A stretch of DNA of 64,000 nucleotides from the NCBI GenBank assembly GCA_018136815.1, contig CM030934.1, forward strand, positions 621,479 to 685,478. Reading direction: 5' to 3'. The DNA comes from Isochrysis galbana. Its lineage: Eukaryota; Haptophyta; Isochrysidales; Isochrysidaceae. Positions 1 through 10,100 of this stretch are shown piece by piece. Made by a program: the position numbers and the translations under genes. The number at the start of each line of letters is the position of its first letter. Position 1 is the first letter of the stretch. The notes below the pieces were generated by a model. That model saw only the letters and a program-made list of their open reading frames with translations, did no database searches and was not told the DNA's origin.

Positions 1-2
1 TG

Positions 3-1331
3 TCCGGTCTTCTTCGTACTCGGGTATACTGGCCTGGCATGTCTTCCGACGTTGCATCCTACGTCCGGGAATGCCACGAGTGCACCCTCGCCAAGCCGCT
101 ACCTAGGGCTCTAGCGTCGCCCTCCGGTCTCTCCGTGGGTACCTACCCCTTTGATGTGGTCTACTGCGACGTGCTCTCACTGGCTCCCACTCACAACTTC
201 GTGCCTGGAGTCTCGGGTTACGACAAGCTGGTCGTCTTCATCGACTCGCTCACTCGATGGACTGAGGCTGAGCCGTCGAATGGGGATCCCTCGTCGGAGA
301 TGGCCTTGGACATGTTCATCCGCTTGATTGTGACGCGTTATGGAGTCCCTAGGCAGCTTCGAACCGACGCCGGTTCGAATCTTTGTTCGGTTCTTGTTTC
401 GCGTATTCTGGAGCTCACCGGGACTGATTTGTCGAGTACAGAGCCGTATCGACATGAGGGTGTAGGCTTCGTCGAACGCGCTCAGCAAACGCTCATCCGT
501 TTGATGCGCGCCTCGAATGAGGGTGGCAGCCATTGGGTCGACCATTTGCCGTTCCTACTCCTCTCGTTGAGGGCTTCTTCCGGTCGTGTCACCTCCCGGT
601 CTCCAGCGTCTTTGATCTTTGGGCGTGAGCTGCGTCTGCCCGCTCAACTTTCTGATCCGAAGTCCGTTTCGCCAACTGCTCTCGAGGCGGCGTCCGCCGA
701 CGTTCGCTCGTACGCATCCAGGCTCAATGCGAGCCTCCGCCTCTCTTGGTCCAGCGCTCTCGAGGCTACCCTAGCCGCTCAGGCTGAGTCAGTCCGTGAC
801 GCTACCATCAAGTCTCAAAGACCAGCTCGTTTCGAACCTGGGGATCGCGTCTGCATGCGATTACCAGGCCATGCCAACAAGTTGCAATTCATCTACTCGG
901 GTCCCTACCGCGTCGTAGAGGCTCTGTCCGACACTAGGTACCGACTCCGTGATCTGGAGAACCGGTTAGTCAAGGAGGAGGTGCATATCTCGAACCTCCG
1001 GCCGTATCATACTTTCGTTGATGAAGAGCCGCTGGCTGACGACGAGTACATCGTTGAAAAGTTGCTCGATCGTCGTAGCCATGGCGATTCTATCGAGTAC
1101 CTCGTGAAGTGGCGTGGCTATTCTATTCGAGAAGCCACCTGGGAGCCTCGTTCCGAGTTGCTCCGTCGTTGTTCTGATTTGCTTGATGAGTATGATCGCT
1201 CCGTCGAAGAGACTTGTCCAGAAGATGTTGAGTCCCCGGAAGCAACTTCTTCGTCGGCCAGGGATACTCCTCTTCCTCCCGTTCTCGATGCGCCGTCTTC
1301 GCGCACTCGATCCAGGCTCCATTCTCGTTGA
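3..1331 (+). CDS. Ty3/gypsy chromovirus pol, 3' part: integrase + chromodomain (5' cut by window edge)
   Basis: This is the integrase end of a retrotransposon polyprotein, which inserts cDNA into host chromatin. The frame is open to the left edge, so the real start lies outside the window; the first residues carry the end of the HHCC zinc module (VYWPGM, then C-x2-C in CHECTLAK). Numbering from the ATG at 39, the catalytic triad is D44 (VYCD), D110 (RTDAGSN) and E146 (FVERAQQ), giving the exact D-x35-E spacing. The GPY/F module follows at about 286-305 (YSGPYRV). A chromodomain spans about 335-390 (EYLVKWRGY, ATWEPRSEL) and marks the chromovirus clade. No internal stop or frameshift is seen in 430 codons. 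Protease, RT and RNase H would lie to the left. Confidence 0.93.
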   Translation, partial: SGLLRTRVYWPGMSSDVASYVRECHECTLAKPLPRALASPSGLSVGTYPFDVVYCDVLSLAPTHNFVPGVSGYDKLVVFIDSLTRWTEAEPSNGDPSSEMALDMFIRLIVTRYGVPRQLRTDAGSNLCSVLVSRILELTGTDLSSTEPYRHEGVGFVERAQQTLIRLMRASNEGGSHWVDHLPFLLLSLRASSGRVTSRSPASLIFGRELRLPAQLSDPKSVSPTALEAASADVRSYASRLNASLRLSWSSALEATLAAQAESVRDATIKSQRPARFEPGDRVCMRLPGHANKLQFIYSGPYRVVEALSDTRYRLRDLENRLVKEEVHISNLRPYHTFVDEEPLADDEYIVEKLLDRRSHGDSIEYLVKWRGYSIREATWEPRSELLRRCSDLLDEYDRSVEETCPEDVESPEATSSSARDTPLPPVLDAPSSRTRSRLHSR

Positions 1332-1710
1332 TCCCATGTCTTGGGTAAGGGACCCGTCCCTCTAGGCTAGCCCCACGCCTCGGCTAGGGCTCCGAGTTCA
1401 AGTTTCCGTCCGAGCGAATCATGGAGGTGCTGAACGCGTGCTGCCTGCGCTCTACACCCGGCGCAACACCCGAGCAAAGCTCCTGTAAAAGGGAGAAGTG
1501 GGTGGGGCAGTGCGTACGAAAGAGGCCGCCGCGTTAAGCCGCCGATTTCGTGCTCGCTTTGGATCCAAAGGGTGTTCTTGTCTCCACGTTTCGCTCGCTA
1601 TGTTCCGTTGCTTCTTGTTCCGATTCTGACCTCTGGTCAGCTCAGGTTCTAGGTTCCAGGTCTCTGTTTCCAGGTTCACCGCTCGACATCGGGAGACGTC
1701 TCGATCTTAG

Positions 1711-1718
1711 TCGGGGGG
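1711..1718 (+). promoter_or_regulatory. polypurine tract of the gypsy element
   Basis: A G6 run sits directly before the LTR start TGTCGC. The preceding block (ctcgacatcgggagacgtct) recurs on the minus strand just before the second gypsy element's LTR at 35917, where it also ends in G6 followed by TGT. Conservation at both sites supports a plus-strand priming site. Confidence 0.7.
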
Positions 1719-2846
1719 TGTCGCATTCATCCTAGATGATGCGATTTCCAGGCTCTTGTTTCCAGGTCCTTCGCCGTGCGGCCACACGGTGAAGCTCAGG
1801 TACATCTAGGTTGGTAGGGTTCGTCCCTAGCGATCTAGAATTCGAGTTCTCGTTTCGTTCCTTCTAGCCTGTTTGTCAGGTCTAGATTCCAGGTTTCCTC
1901 CTTTCGGGTAATCTTGACCCAAAGGAGCCAGGTCGCCTGTTGCTCGCTGCGCGCTTGTCTCAGGCTCTCGAGTTACCTTGTGAAGGCTTGTTTAGCTTCT
2001 TGCAAGGCTTGTTGTTTCTTGTTGAGTTCCGGTTCTTGCTTGGGACTTGCTCACTTTCACTTTCGTTGTCGTTGTCGTCCAGGCCTGTTCTTCGTAGGTT
2101 CCGCTTGGCTTGGTTAGGGTTTCGTTGCCTTCCGGCGTTTGGCGTTCGCGTTGGCGTTCGGAAACTTCCTCTCACATTCCCTAGGTCCGCTACCCTTGGC
2201 TTGTAGGTCCTTGCTTCTTTCTTCTCGGTCAAGGTTTTGGCGAGCAAGTCGGTTGCTCTATCCGCTCGAGATTTGAGGTTTAATTTGCTATCTCGCCTTG
2301 GAGACCGGTGTAGGTTCGCTTCCTAGGTGAGGGAATCTTTCCCCTTGATGCAAGTTACATGCAAGCCTTGGCCCCTTTGGTGTTTCTTCCCCTTGGTTGC
2401 TACTCAGGGTTGTTCGTTAGAAGCGTCTAGAAGGTTCACGCTCAACGGCAAGATTTCCTCTGTCGTGAAGACATCTCGTTGCGATCTGTATCCAAAGTGA
2501 TCGCCGTGGTCGCGCGACAGGACGCTCCCCTTCGGACTCTCCGCTACGTGGGAAGTTACAACGGAGACACGCTCCGGCCGTCGCTGCGGAGTCTCTCTCT
2601 CTCTCTCGCTCTCTCTCTCCGTCTCTCGCGACGTGTTTGAGTTATCGGTGATTTGGGGTCGCGGTTGCTTGATAATTTGCTTTGTTTGGGTGAATGATTC
2701 CGGTGTGTTCGTGAGTCGGTGTATCCTGTTGTTCTCAGCCTCTTTGTCCGTCGTTGTTCGCTGCGTCGCTGCACTCAAGCAGCCTAGGCTCCCTCCCTGA
2801 GGGAAGAGTTCTTTGTAGGTCTAACAATCTCTTACTATCCAACACA
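1719..2846 (+). mobile_element. 3' LTR of the gypsy element (right end tentative)
   Basis: Starts TGTCGCATTCATC right after the polypurine tract. Its first ~455 bp recur with high identity at 16620-17073, where the match starts at the same base; that fixes the left boundary. The right end is placed at an ACA near 2846 by convention only, because no second full LTR is present for comparison. A CT-rich stretch lies at 2595-2632. Confidence 0.65.
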
Positions 2847-3150
2847 CTAGGGCCGCTAGGAGCACCTCACCGCCCCACAGCCCTTCGTTCGCCGTTCGTT
2901 CCCAGTCCAGACACCCAAATGGGGATGCCCGACCCCATCCAGAATTTCATTCACCCGACTCCCGGCGGGGAGGAGGGCCAAGGCGCCGCGCTAACCGCCG
3001 GTGCCGCTCGCGACGGAGTGGCCCAGAGCCCTCCGGCTCCGCTCGACTCGACACATGCGGCCCGGCTCTCGCGAGAGAGGCGGAGCGGCGAGAGCTTTCG
3101 TGGCAAGGCGATCGGCCGTGTAGCTAGGGGGCGCCAAAATCGTGTTTGAT
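2847..3150 (+). repeat. post-LTR module shared with other LTR-like repeats
   Basis: Holds an ATGCCCG start-like motif near 2925 followed about 60 bp later by gcgctaaccgccggtg. The same pair of blocks occurs near 35160-35080 (-), 15510-15420 (-) and 23730-23800 (+). It could be the distal LTR or the beginning of a gag leader; the frame is open to 3149 but no known domain was recognised. Confidence 0.35.
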
Positions 3151-3371
3151 CAATACTGAAAATATAATATTCGGACGCCCTTGGTGGCTTTGGGTGCCAG
3201 ATTTTTTGGTGGTCTTTCGCCCCAGTGTACCCGCTATTCCCCTCTCCACACGAATTTCTTTTATGTCAACTTTACTGTCCCTATTTTGGCGATGCGGTTC
3301 AGTAATGGAACGGAGGTAGTAGTATAAATGGTGTCCGTAATGTCCGTGGGTTTTAACTGTTTACTGCCGGA
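3151..3371. other. no gene recognised; ends in MITE target site
   Basis: Noncoding AT-richer sequence. The last eight bases (ctgccgga, 3364-3371) are the left copy of the target duplication of the MITE that follows. Confidence 0.5.
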
Positions 3372-3554
3372 CCTAGATGGGAAATACGGTGCAGGGGCCT
3401 GCAAATACAGCCAAATACATATGTATTTGGCCTCCGGCCAAATACATTTCAAATACATTCGAGGCCTACAACCCAGGACACGCTTCAAATACAGCCAAAT
3501 ACATATGTATTTGGTCTCTGGCCAAATACGGTAAATACGTATTTCCCATCTAGG
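3372..3554. mobile_element. 183-bp MITE with perfect TIRs and 8-bp TSD
   Basis: Terminal inverted repeats CCTAGATGGGAAATACG (3372-3388) and its exact complement (3538-3554) are 17/17 identical. The element is flanked by the direct repeat ctgccgga at 3364-3371 and 3555-3562. Inside, the word AAATACA is reiterated, and the 20-bp palindrome CCAAATACATATGTATTTGG occurs twice (3411-3430 and 3495-3514). It has no coding capacity. An 8-bp target duplication is typical of hAT-superfamily transposases, so a trans-mobilised nonautonomous hAT-like element is the best guess. Confidence 0.85.
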
Positions 3555-3562
3555 CTGCCGGA

Positions 3563-3904
3563 GCATGCAAATGGATGCTTCAAACGACATATTTCGTCCC
3601 TGCTCGCCAACGCCTTGACGGGTGCCCATGAGGTGCTGGGGGAGCCTCAGGGACATCCTTCCCCACATTCCCACCCATTTGCAACACAATAGGTCGAGAT
3701 TGTAGTATATACTAGTAGTATGGAATAATGGAGAAAATAGGCCCAGGGGCGAAGCAGCCATTTGGATGCTTCAGTTTACCAAATAATCCACGTGTGCACG
3801 TTAGAAAGAGGTGTGAGAGGTTGAGGGGAGGGCGGCGCGGCGCAACGGAGTGGGACTGGGAGGGAGAGGGGAGAGGGGGGGGGCAGGGGAGGGGCGGGGA
3901 GCGG
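3563..3904. other. no gene recognised; G-rich end
   Basis: No coding sequence supported. A strongly G-rich, GGGA-type stretch (about 3825-3915) precedes the truncated LINE. Confidence 0.5.
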
Positions 3905-4578
3905 GGAGGGGGGGTCTGGGTCTACGTAATAGCATGGAGATACATAATAAGAGACTTCTACAGAATAGAGTTCGAATCACACACATACCACTACATACCA
4001 CATACCGGTCTTAGAATCCACGCTAATAAGGTTCACTACCTTGGTGAGGAGCATTGCCCCGTCAAACGGCCACCACCGAATGCGCACACGCACGGCGGCC
4101 CAGGGCGGCAGAAAACCTAAGCTAAAGAAACCGCTAGAGCTTAGCGCCCCCATCTTTATAGAAAACGACAAAGGAAACCTAACACTTAATGACAACCTCG
4201 GCCTCGTGGCAGAGGCAATCGGCATAGCCGGAAAGCTCGCCTGAAGCAGAGGCGCGTCTCCCTCCTCGAAGACATCCCAGAAGAGACGGGCGCCGCGAGC
4301 AAAGACGGCGCAGCAACAACAAACCGCTCACACCAGCACAGCGAGAAACGGGCCACCTAGAGGCACAGGAGGAAGGCGTGAACGCGTGAACAGACCACTA
4401 GGGGCCGGTGCACCCCCGCCCTACCCAACCCCCCCCACAACCTGGGCCCCTAAGTAGAGCACGAGGGGAGATGCCGCAAGCGCAAGGCGGGAAGCGAGGG
4501 AGAGGAAGGGAAATGGGCGTGGCTACGATAGACAGCTGCATAGCCGCGCGCGAGGTGAGACTTTTAACAGGTTTTTTT
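3905..4578 (+). pseudogene. LINE-A 3' fragment, 5' truncated and frameshifted
   Basis: Encodes the last part of the LINE-A protein: YVIAWRYIIRDFYR matches the C-terminus of the longer copy at 7491-11756. A frameshift between about 4020 and 4110 moves the frame before GRKPKLKKPLELSAPIF; the stop is at 4242-4244. The 3'UTR carries the conserved block GCCCCTAAGTAGAGCACGA (from 4446) and ends CTTTTAACAGG plus T7 (4572-4578). No clear target duplication was found because the left flank is low complexity. Confidence 0.85.
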
Positions 4579-4597
4579 ATGGCATTTCCGTAGTATT

Positions 4598-4615
4598 ATG
4601 CATAGTACTATGCAT
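4598..4615. repeat. 18-bp perfect palindrome
   Basis: ATGCATAGTACTATGCAT is its own reverse complement, 20 bp beyond the LINE tail. The remainder up to the alcohol dehydrogenase start (4616-4943) shows nothing else recognisable and should hold that gene's promoter. Confidence 0.5.
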
Positions 4616-4943
4616 AGGTCAAGGCTGAAAACCCCGTAGGTATTAGTATTAGGTACCTAGCTACGGGACACGGGACATCTTAGACCGTGGGACCCTCTTC
4701 AGTGTCAGTGTGCAAGACCGCCTCGATGTATTGCATAGAGAGGTATGCGACGACCGCCTCGTCTTCAATGAATCTGGTCTTTTTAATCTTGGAGTTCTCG
4801 TCGGAGTAGTCGCGACCTTTAGCTAGATGCAAGATGTCTATGTCTAAGGACTAAGGGGTCAAAATTTATTTTACCTCATAGAAACGGGGCTCACCCATGA
4901 AGCGGCAGCCTCTCTAGATCGTAGAAGACAGTGTCGGCAAGCC

Positions 4944-6242
4944 ATGCGTGCCGCGGTCTACCGCTCGTTTGGCGGCCCGATCGAAGTGGAGACGGTCGCC
5001 CGGCCCAGATGCCCAGAGGACGGCGTGCTGGTCGAGGTCAAAGCGACCGGTGTCTGCCGCTCTGACTGGCATGGGTGGAAGGGCCATGACGCGGAGATCG
5101 CTGAGCACGGCCTGCCGTTTGTCCCAGGCCATGAGCTGTCTGGTCTCGTGGCGGAGGTCGGAGAGGGAGTCACCTCGCTCAAAGTGGGCGATCGAGTCGC
5201 TGTACCCTTCATCCTGTCATGCGGCTACTGCCGCGAATGCGCGCGCTCGCGGCCAACCATCTGCGAGAAGCAGCAGCAGCCGGGTTTCACGATGCTGGGC
5301 TCTTTCGCCGAGTTTGTCGCCATTCCGCGAGCCGATCGCAACCTGTGTCTCATCCCAGACGGCGTTTCGTACGTTGAAGCAGCAGCGCTAGGCTGCCGCA
5401 CTACAACCGCCTATCGAGCGGTCATACAGCGTGGACGCTTCAGGGCTGGTGAGTCCTTGGCTGTCTTCGGGTGTGGAGGTCTTGGTCTGAGTGCAATTAT
5501 GATTGCTGCTGCACAAGGCATTGCCGACGAGTCGGGAGCTGGGCTCGAGCGCAGCAGGATTATCGCAGTAGATGTAAGTTTAGAGGCCAGACAGAAGGCG
5601 CTCGAGCTGGGGGCAACAGACACCGTTGATGCATCTGAAGATCCAGGAAAGGTTCAGGACGCCATCCTTAACCTCACCGACGGAGTAGGTGAGTCGATGA
5701 GCTTGCTGATTGTTGTATGCCGCTTGTCCTACCGGTTGCGATATTTCCGGCACCTGGCCCACCACTATTCGCATACGTTTACACAGGTGTCGACGTCTCG
5801 CTCGATGCTGCAGGGTTCGCCAAAACATGCGAGGCTGCGGCGATGGCAGCTCGGCGTGGAGGCCGAATGATTCAGGTACTGTCAAGCCATGATGCCTAGC
5901 CCAATGAATGTGCCCATTAGATTATGTGTGCCTGAGTAATTCGAGTCGCTCTGAGACGCCTCTCACAGCCTTTTTGCATCATAGGTAGGACTTCCTATTG
6001 GCAGTGACCTACCCGTGGTGCCGATGGGGCGTGTTGCTGGCCGAGAGATTGAGATTCTGGGATCACATGGCTTGGATGCGGCGGACATGCCTGCGATCTT
6101 GCAACTTGTCAAGAGGCGAAAACTGCTGGTGAGATCCCTCGTCGGCCGAGAAGTCTCATTGACCGAAGGAGCCAAGGCCATCCAGGATATGGATCGCGGC
6201 TCCCCTGTCGGCATCACAATGATCACCAACTTCCAATCATAG
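4944..6242 (+). CDS. zinc-dependent alcohol dehydrogenase (MDR family), three exons
   Basis: Predicted NAD(P)-dependent oxidation of an alcohol (or reverse) in the cytosol or an organelle. Proposed exons are 4944-5688, 5787-5875 and 5985-6242; both introns are GT-AG and the joins keep frame, giving 363 aa, normal for the medium-chain dehydrogenase family. Catalytic zinc ligands: C38 (GVCRSDW), H63-E64 (PGHE) and C151 (GCRTT). Structural zinc ligands: C93, C96, C99, C107. The Rossmann motif GCGGLG is at about 177-182. The N-terminal catalytic and central nucleotide-binding domains are complete, and exon 3 supplies the last 85 residues. The sequence style resembles bacterial zinc ADHs; the introns show a nuclear gene. 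Substrate cannot be read from sequence. Confidence 0.9.
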
Positions 6243-6757
6243 TTGGCGGATGTGCACAGCCGCGGACACACCGAGAGGCACACAAGCACATTCACAGCAC
6301 GCAATGCCCTCGAAACATGGTACATTGAGGTGGTGTACTGAGTCGACAGAAGTTTAGATTGGATCTTGAGCCCAAAGCTCGGGCATTTACGTTGCTCCTC
6401 CGCGCCCTCCTCCAAGTGGCGCGCGATATGTGCGTCCTGAGAAATTTGGAAAGCGATACGAACCGACTAACTTGTCCCTAGGTTGCATGTTCAAGTTGGG
6501 GGTGAGGGCACGTCGGATACGCGCAAGCGCGTGTACCCTGCTCCTGCCAGATGGCTCATGACATTAGTGCACGGCAGCCGCAGACGCTGCGATACACGAT
6601 GTGAGATACGCCGATGAGCTGCCGCGAGCTATCAGCGTTGATGCACGCCCATAGGCCCCTTGATCTTTGTCTTGCACCCATCATAGCGCATACGTGCGAG
6701 CTCTCCAAATCCTAGCAGCTCCCGAATCTAAGTTCTTTATTCCGCCATCGATATGGT
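6243..6757. other. no gene recognised
   Basis: Downstream of the alcohol dehydrogenase; no coding sequence or repeat recognised before the LINE-B tail. Confidence 0.4.
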
Positions 6758-7040
6758 AAAAAAAATTGAAGATTCGGGGCTATACACCTACTATGGGTCC
6801 AGGTAACTGTAACTACGTTAGAACTACTACCTCCCTGCCGACAACATCCTTACGTCCCTTCTTTCCACCTCCTTCCCTTCCCCCTTGATTCCTGGCGAAC
6901 AAAGAACACGTACTCCGAGGAAGAAGCAAGAAGCCCGAGATAGCAACCCACACGACGCGAAATACAAACGAACATGCACACGGCCTTCCCCAGCCCACCG
7001 CCCACTGCCGAACCCCGGCCCAAAAGGTAAAGCACTTTGG
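6758..7040 (-). mobile_element. LINE-B 3' tail fragment
   Basis: On the minus strand it ends ATAGTAGGTGTATAGCC, CGAATCTTCAA, then T8 (A8 on plus at 6758-6765). The same terminal block ends the elements at 26178 (-) and 48514 (+). Only 3'UTR-type sequence remains; the upper boundary is approximate. Confidence 0.7.
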
Positions 7041-7165
7041 CCCCCCCCCCCCTGACGAATTGGAATGGCCCATAGGGCCTGAGGGCGACCGCCAAAGCGT
7101 TGGGATGGCAAATGGTGCATACGCCAGCGAACATCACTGACCCGGCGAGTGGGGTAGGCATTGCG

Positions 7166-10100
7166 AAAAAAAAAACCTTTTAATATTCTCGCCTCGCGCG
7201 CGGCACTGAGATCTATCTTCGTAGCCACGCTCCTTCCCACCTCGCTCCCCACTACCCGCCTTGCGGCTCCTCCCCTTGTGCTCTACTTAGGGGCTCAGGT
7301 TGTTGGGGGGAGTTGGGTTGGATCGGGTGCACTTGCCCCCAGCGAATGTTCTCGCCTTTCTCCTGTGTCACTGGGTGGCCTGTTTATGTTTATTTCGGTC
7401 GTTTGGGCGTCTTGTCGTCCTTGAAGCTCGTTGTGTTGCGCGGTGTTTTAGCGCCTTCTGGTTGGGCTCAAGGCAGGCTGTATGTGTGTCTTAGGCTAGC
7501 CGCTCTGTTAGGCCGACCGCTTCCGCCACTTGTCTCAGGGTGTCGCTCATTTTCAATCTACCCTTTTGGTCCTCCGTGAATATCGGTGAGCTAAGTTCCC
7601 TTGGGGTTTTGATCTTGGGTTTTCTTCCCTGGGCGGCCTTTCCGGTCCTCGCCGAGTTGTAGAGGCTCGGCGGAGCGCGGCCTCTCACCAGGGTAGAAAA
7701 TCTTATGAGCGTGGCTTCCAGTGCTGGTATATAGTGAAATTCGTACGACTCATATTTTACTCTATAGAAGTCTCTGATGATGTACCTCCACGCTATTACG
7801 TATAAGGATTTTAGGCTGTCGGGGGTAACCGCACTAGGATATGCGAAGAGTCTGTCCTTTGCCTTTTGCGTGCGCGACCTTTTGGGGCTAGGCGTGTAGT
7901 TGGTTATGGCGTCAATGGTTTCGAATATTTTCTTCGTCGCTGGGCACCACGCTAGGTGGCACGAGTCTTCGCGGTGGCATTGACATAACCTGCATTCACT
8001 CGTCCGGCTGTCCGCAAATCTGTTTCTGGTTCCGATTCTCCTGTGGGTTATGTGTTTGAAGTGTGGGTGTTTGTCGGTGTGTTTTAGCAGTGGAAGAGCG
8101 TATAGTCTTGCTATATGTTTCCACTCCTCCTTTGTAATGTCTAATCTCTTTTCCCATGCGGGTTTCGCCGTTTGTGGGGCATTCGTTCGGGCTGTTTTTA
8201 GCGTGGCTTTCGTGATGTCTGAGACCGTGATCGCGTCTAGCGCTACTTTTCCTTTGTTTATAGCGTACTCTTCCGCCAGAGGGTATTCCGTAAATCTCGG
8301 GCCTTTGTACCCATTCTCCCATTTAGCCGGTGGGTGGTAGTACCGGACTTCACTCTCGTCTGTTACGTCTCCGGTGCCGGATATCTCTCCTAGGTAGTCG
8401 GTGTCGGCTTGTAGCCATATGTTGTTCATTTTGGTAATGTAGCGCTCGTCTTCGGAGACTCTCACTTCTCTATTTGGTGTGTTTCCCGCCTCGTGTGGAT
8501 GGGTTCCGCCATCGTGGTCGTCCGTGTCCTTTTTGTCCGCTGTCGGGCGTTCTTTCGCTTGTCCTAGTACGCTTCTCGCGTGGCTGACCACCACGTCCCA
8601 TGATTCTAAGAATTCTTTTTTGTGGATAGTTCTTCCCTCATGTGTGAAGGTGTCGGGTAGGTGCTCGACATAAGCCGAGCATTCCTCTTTGCTGTATGGC
8701 GTCGTAAAGGCGCCGTCTTTAAATACGTTATGTATTACATTAGTGTGTAGCGACTCCCACAATCGCGCCCATGGGTCGCGTATCGCGGGGGGAGGGATGT
8801 GCAGATTGTGCCAGATAGGTTGCGAGAGCGCGCCCTCTCGCGTAAGGAAGGATGGTTTCACGCCGATGTCTCTGAAGTTCGTGATGGCTTCTTTCCAGAA
8901 GGCCGGGAGCGCTGGGTTGCCTCTTATGCTCTTCGTTAAGTTTTTCACCGGGATCGTGGAGAGGACCGCTCCTCTACCTAGTCCCGTCCGACAGAACCAA
9001 GCGTCCAGCCCGTGCTTCCATAGCGCTTTTCTCGCATTTAGGTAGTTCAGTATCCACTTGGCCTGGAGAGCTTTCACGTGGGACGGCCAATGTAGAAGTC
9101 CTATCCCCATAGTCCTGGTTGCGCTCTTTTCGTGCGATATCGCATAGTGTGGGTATTTTATCCACCTGTTTTGTCTCGTCGTGTGCGGGCTCGACCAGAG
9201 GACCGTGTCCGCTGCCTTTTGCACTCGGGCGTGGAACCATTTCGGCGCGGCCAGCGTCTGCAGCCAATACCTTGGCATTCCGTATATTATGTGGTTAACC
9301 ACTGACGTTCTTCCGAATATTGTCATGTAGTTGGTGGCCGGCGTTAATTTTGCCACCTTGTCGTCGATTTTATCGGCTAGCTTCGACCAAAATGGTTTGA
9401 GCGCTTCTGGAGCGCCAAGCGGGACGCCCAAGATCGTTAGGTATTCGTCGTCGCTTATCCAGTTAAACTTTCGCATGTCCCATGGGGGCCTCCGGAGCCT
9501 TTGAGATCCCATCCTCATTCCCTGGAATTTGCTTGCGTTTGTCTTTCCCCCCGTAGCTTTCTCGTGTAAGTCTACCCAATGCAACGACCTCTGAAGGTTT
9601 TTATAATCTCGTGCTATCAACGCCGTGTCGTCGGCGAACTGGCTTATTTTTAGGTTGTATCCATTGAGTTCGACTCCGCTTATGTCTTCGTCTCCGTTGA
9701 TGGCTCGGGTGAGCGCTTCCGCGGTGAGGAGAAAGGTGAGTGGAGATAGCGGGCAGCCTTGCGGCATACCGCTCCCCACGGTGAAAGGGTAGCTACGCCC
9801 GCCGTTTGTCTTGATCGTGCGTATTGGCCGGGCTTCTTCACTCGTAAGTGCTTTCGCTAGTGTTCGGAAGTCGGGTCCGAAGTTAAGGAGTTCGAGGGCA
9901 AGATGGTAGAATTCCCAGCTTACCCTGTCGAAGGCTTTTTCCCAGTCGAGGGCTAACAGGAGTCCGGGATCTCCGGCCTCATCTAGGTAAGCCCTGGTTA
10001 GCTGGAGAAGGTGTGTGGCTTCGCTGATGAGTCTTCTCGGTACGAAGCCGAGCTGGTTTTCCGATATTATTTTGCCTATGACTTTGCTAAGTCTACTTGT

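Noticed and set aside
3125-3150. Minus-strand TTTTGGCGCC as a retrotransposon primer-binding site
   Set aside because: It would need an LTR at higher coordinates on minus, but the neighbouring element and LTR are on plus and no LTR is seen there.
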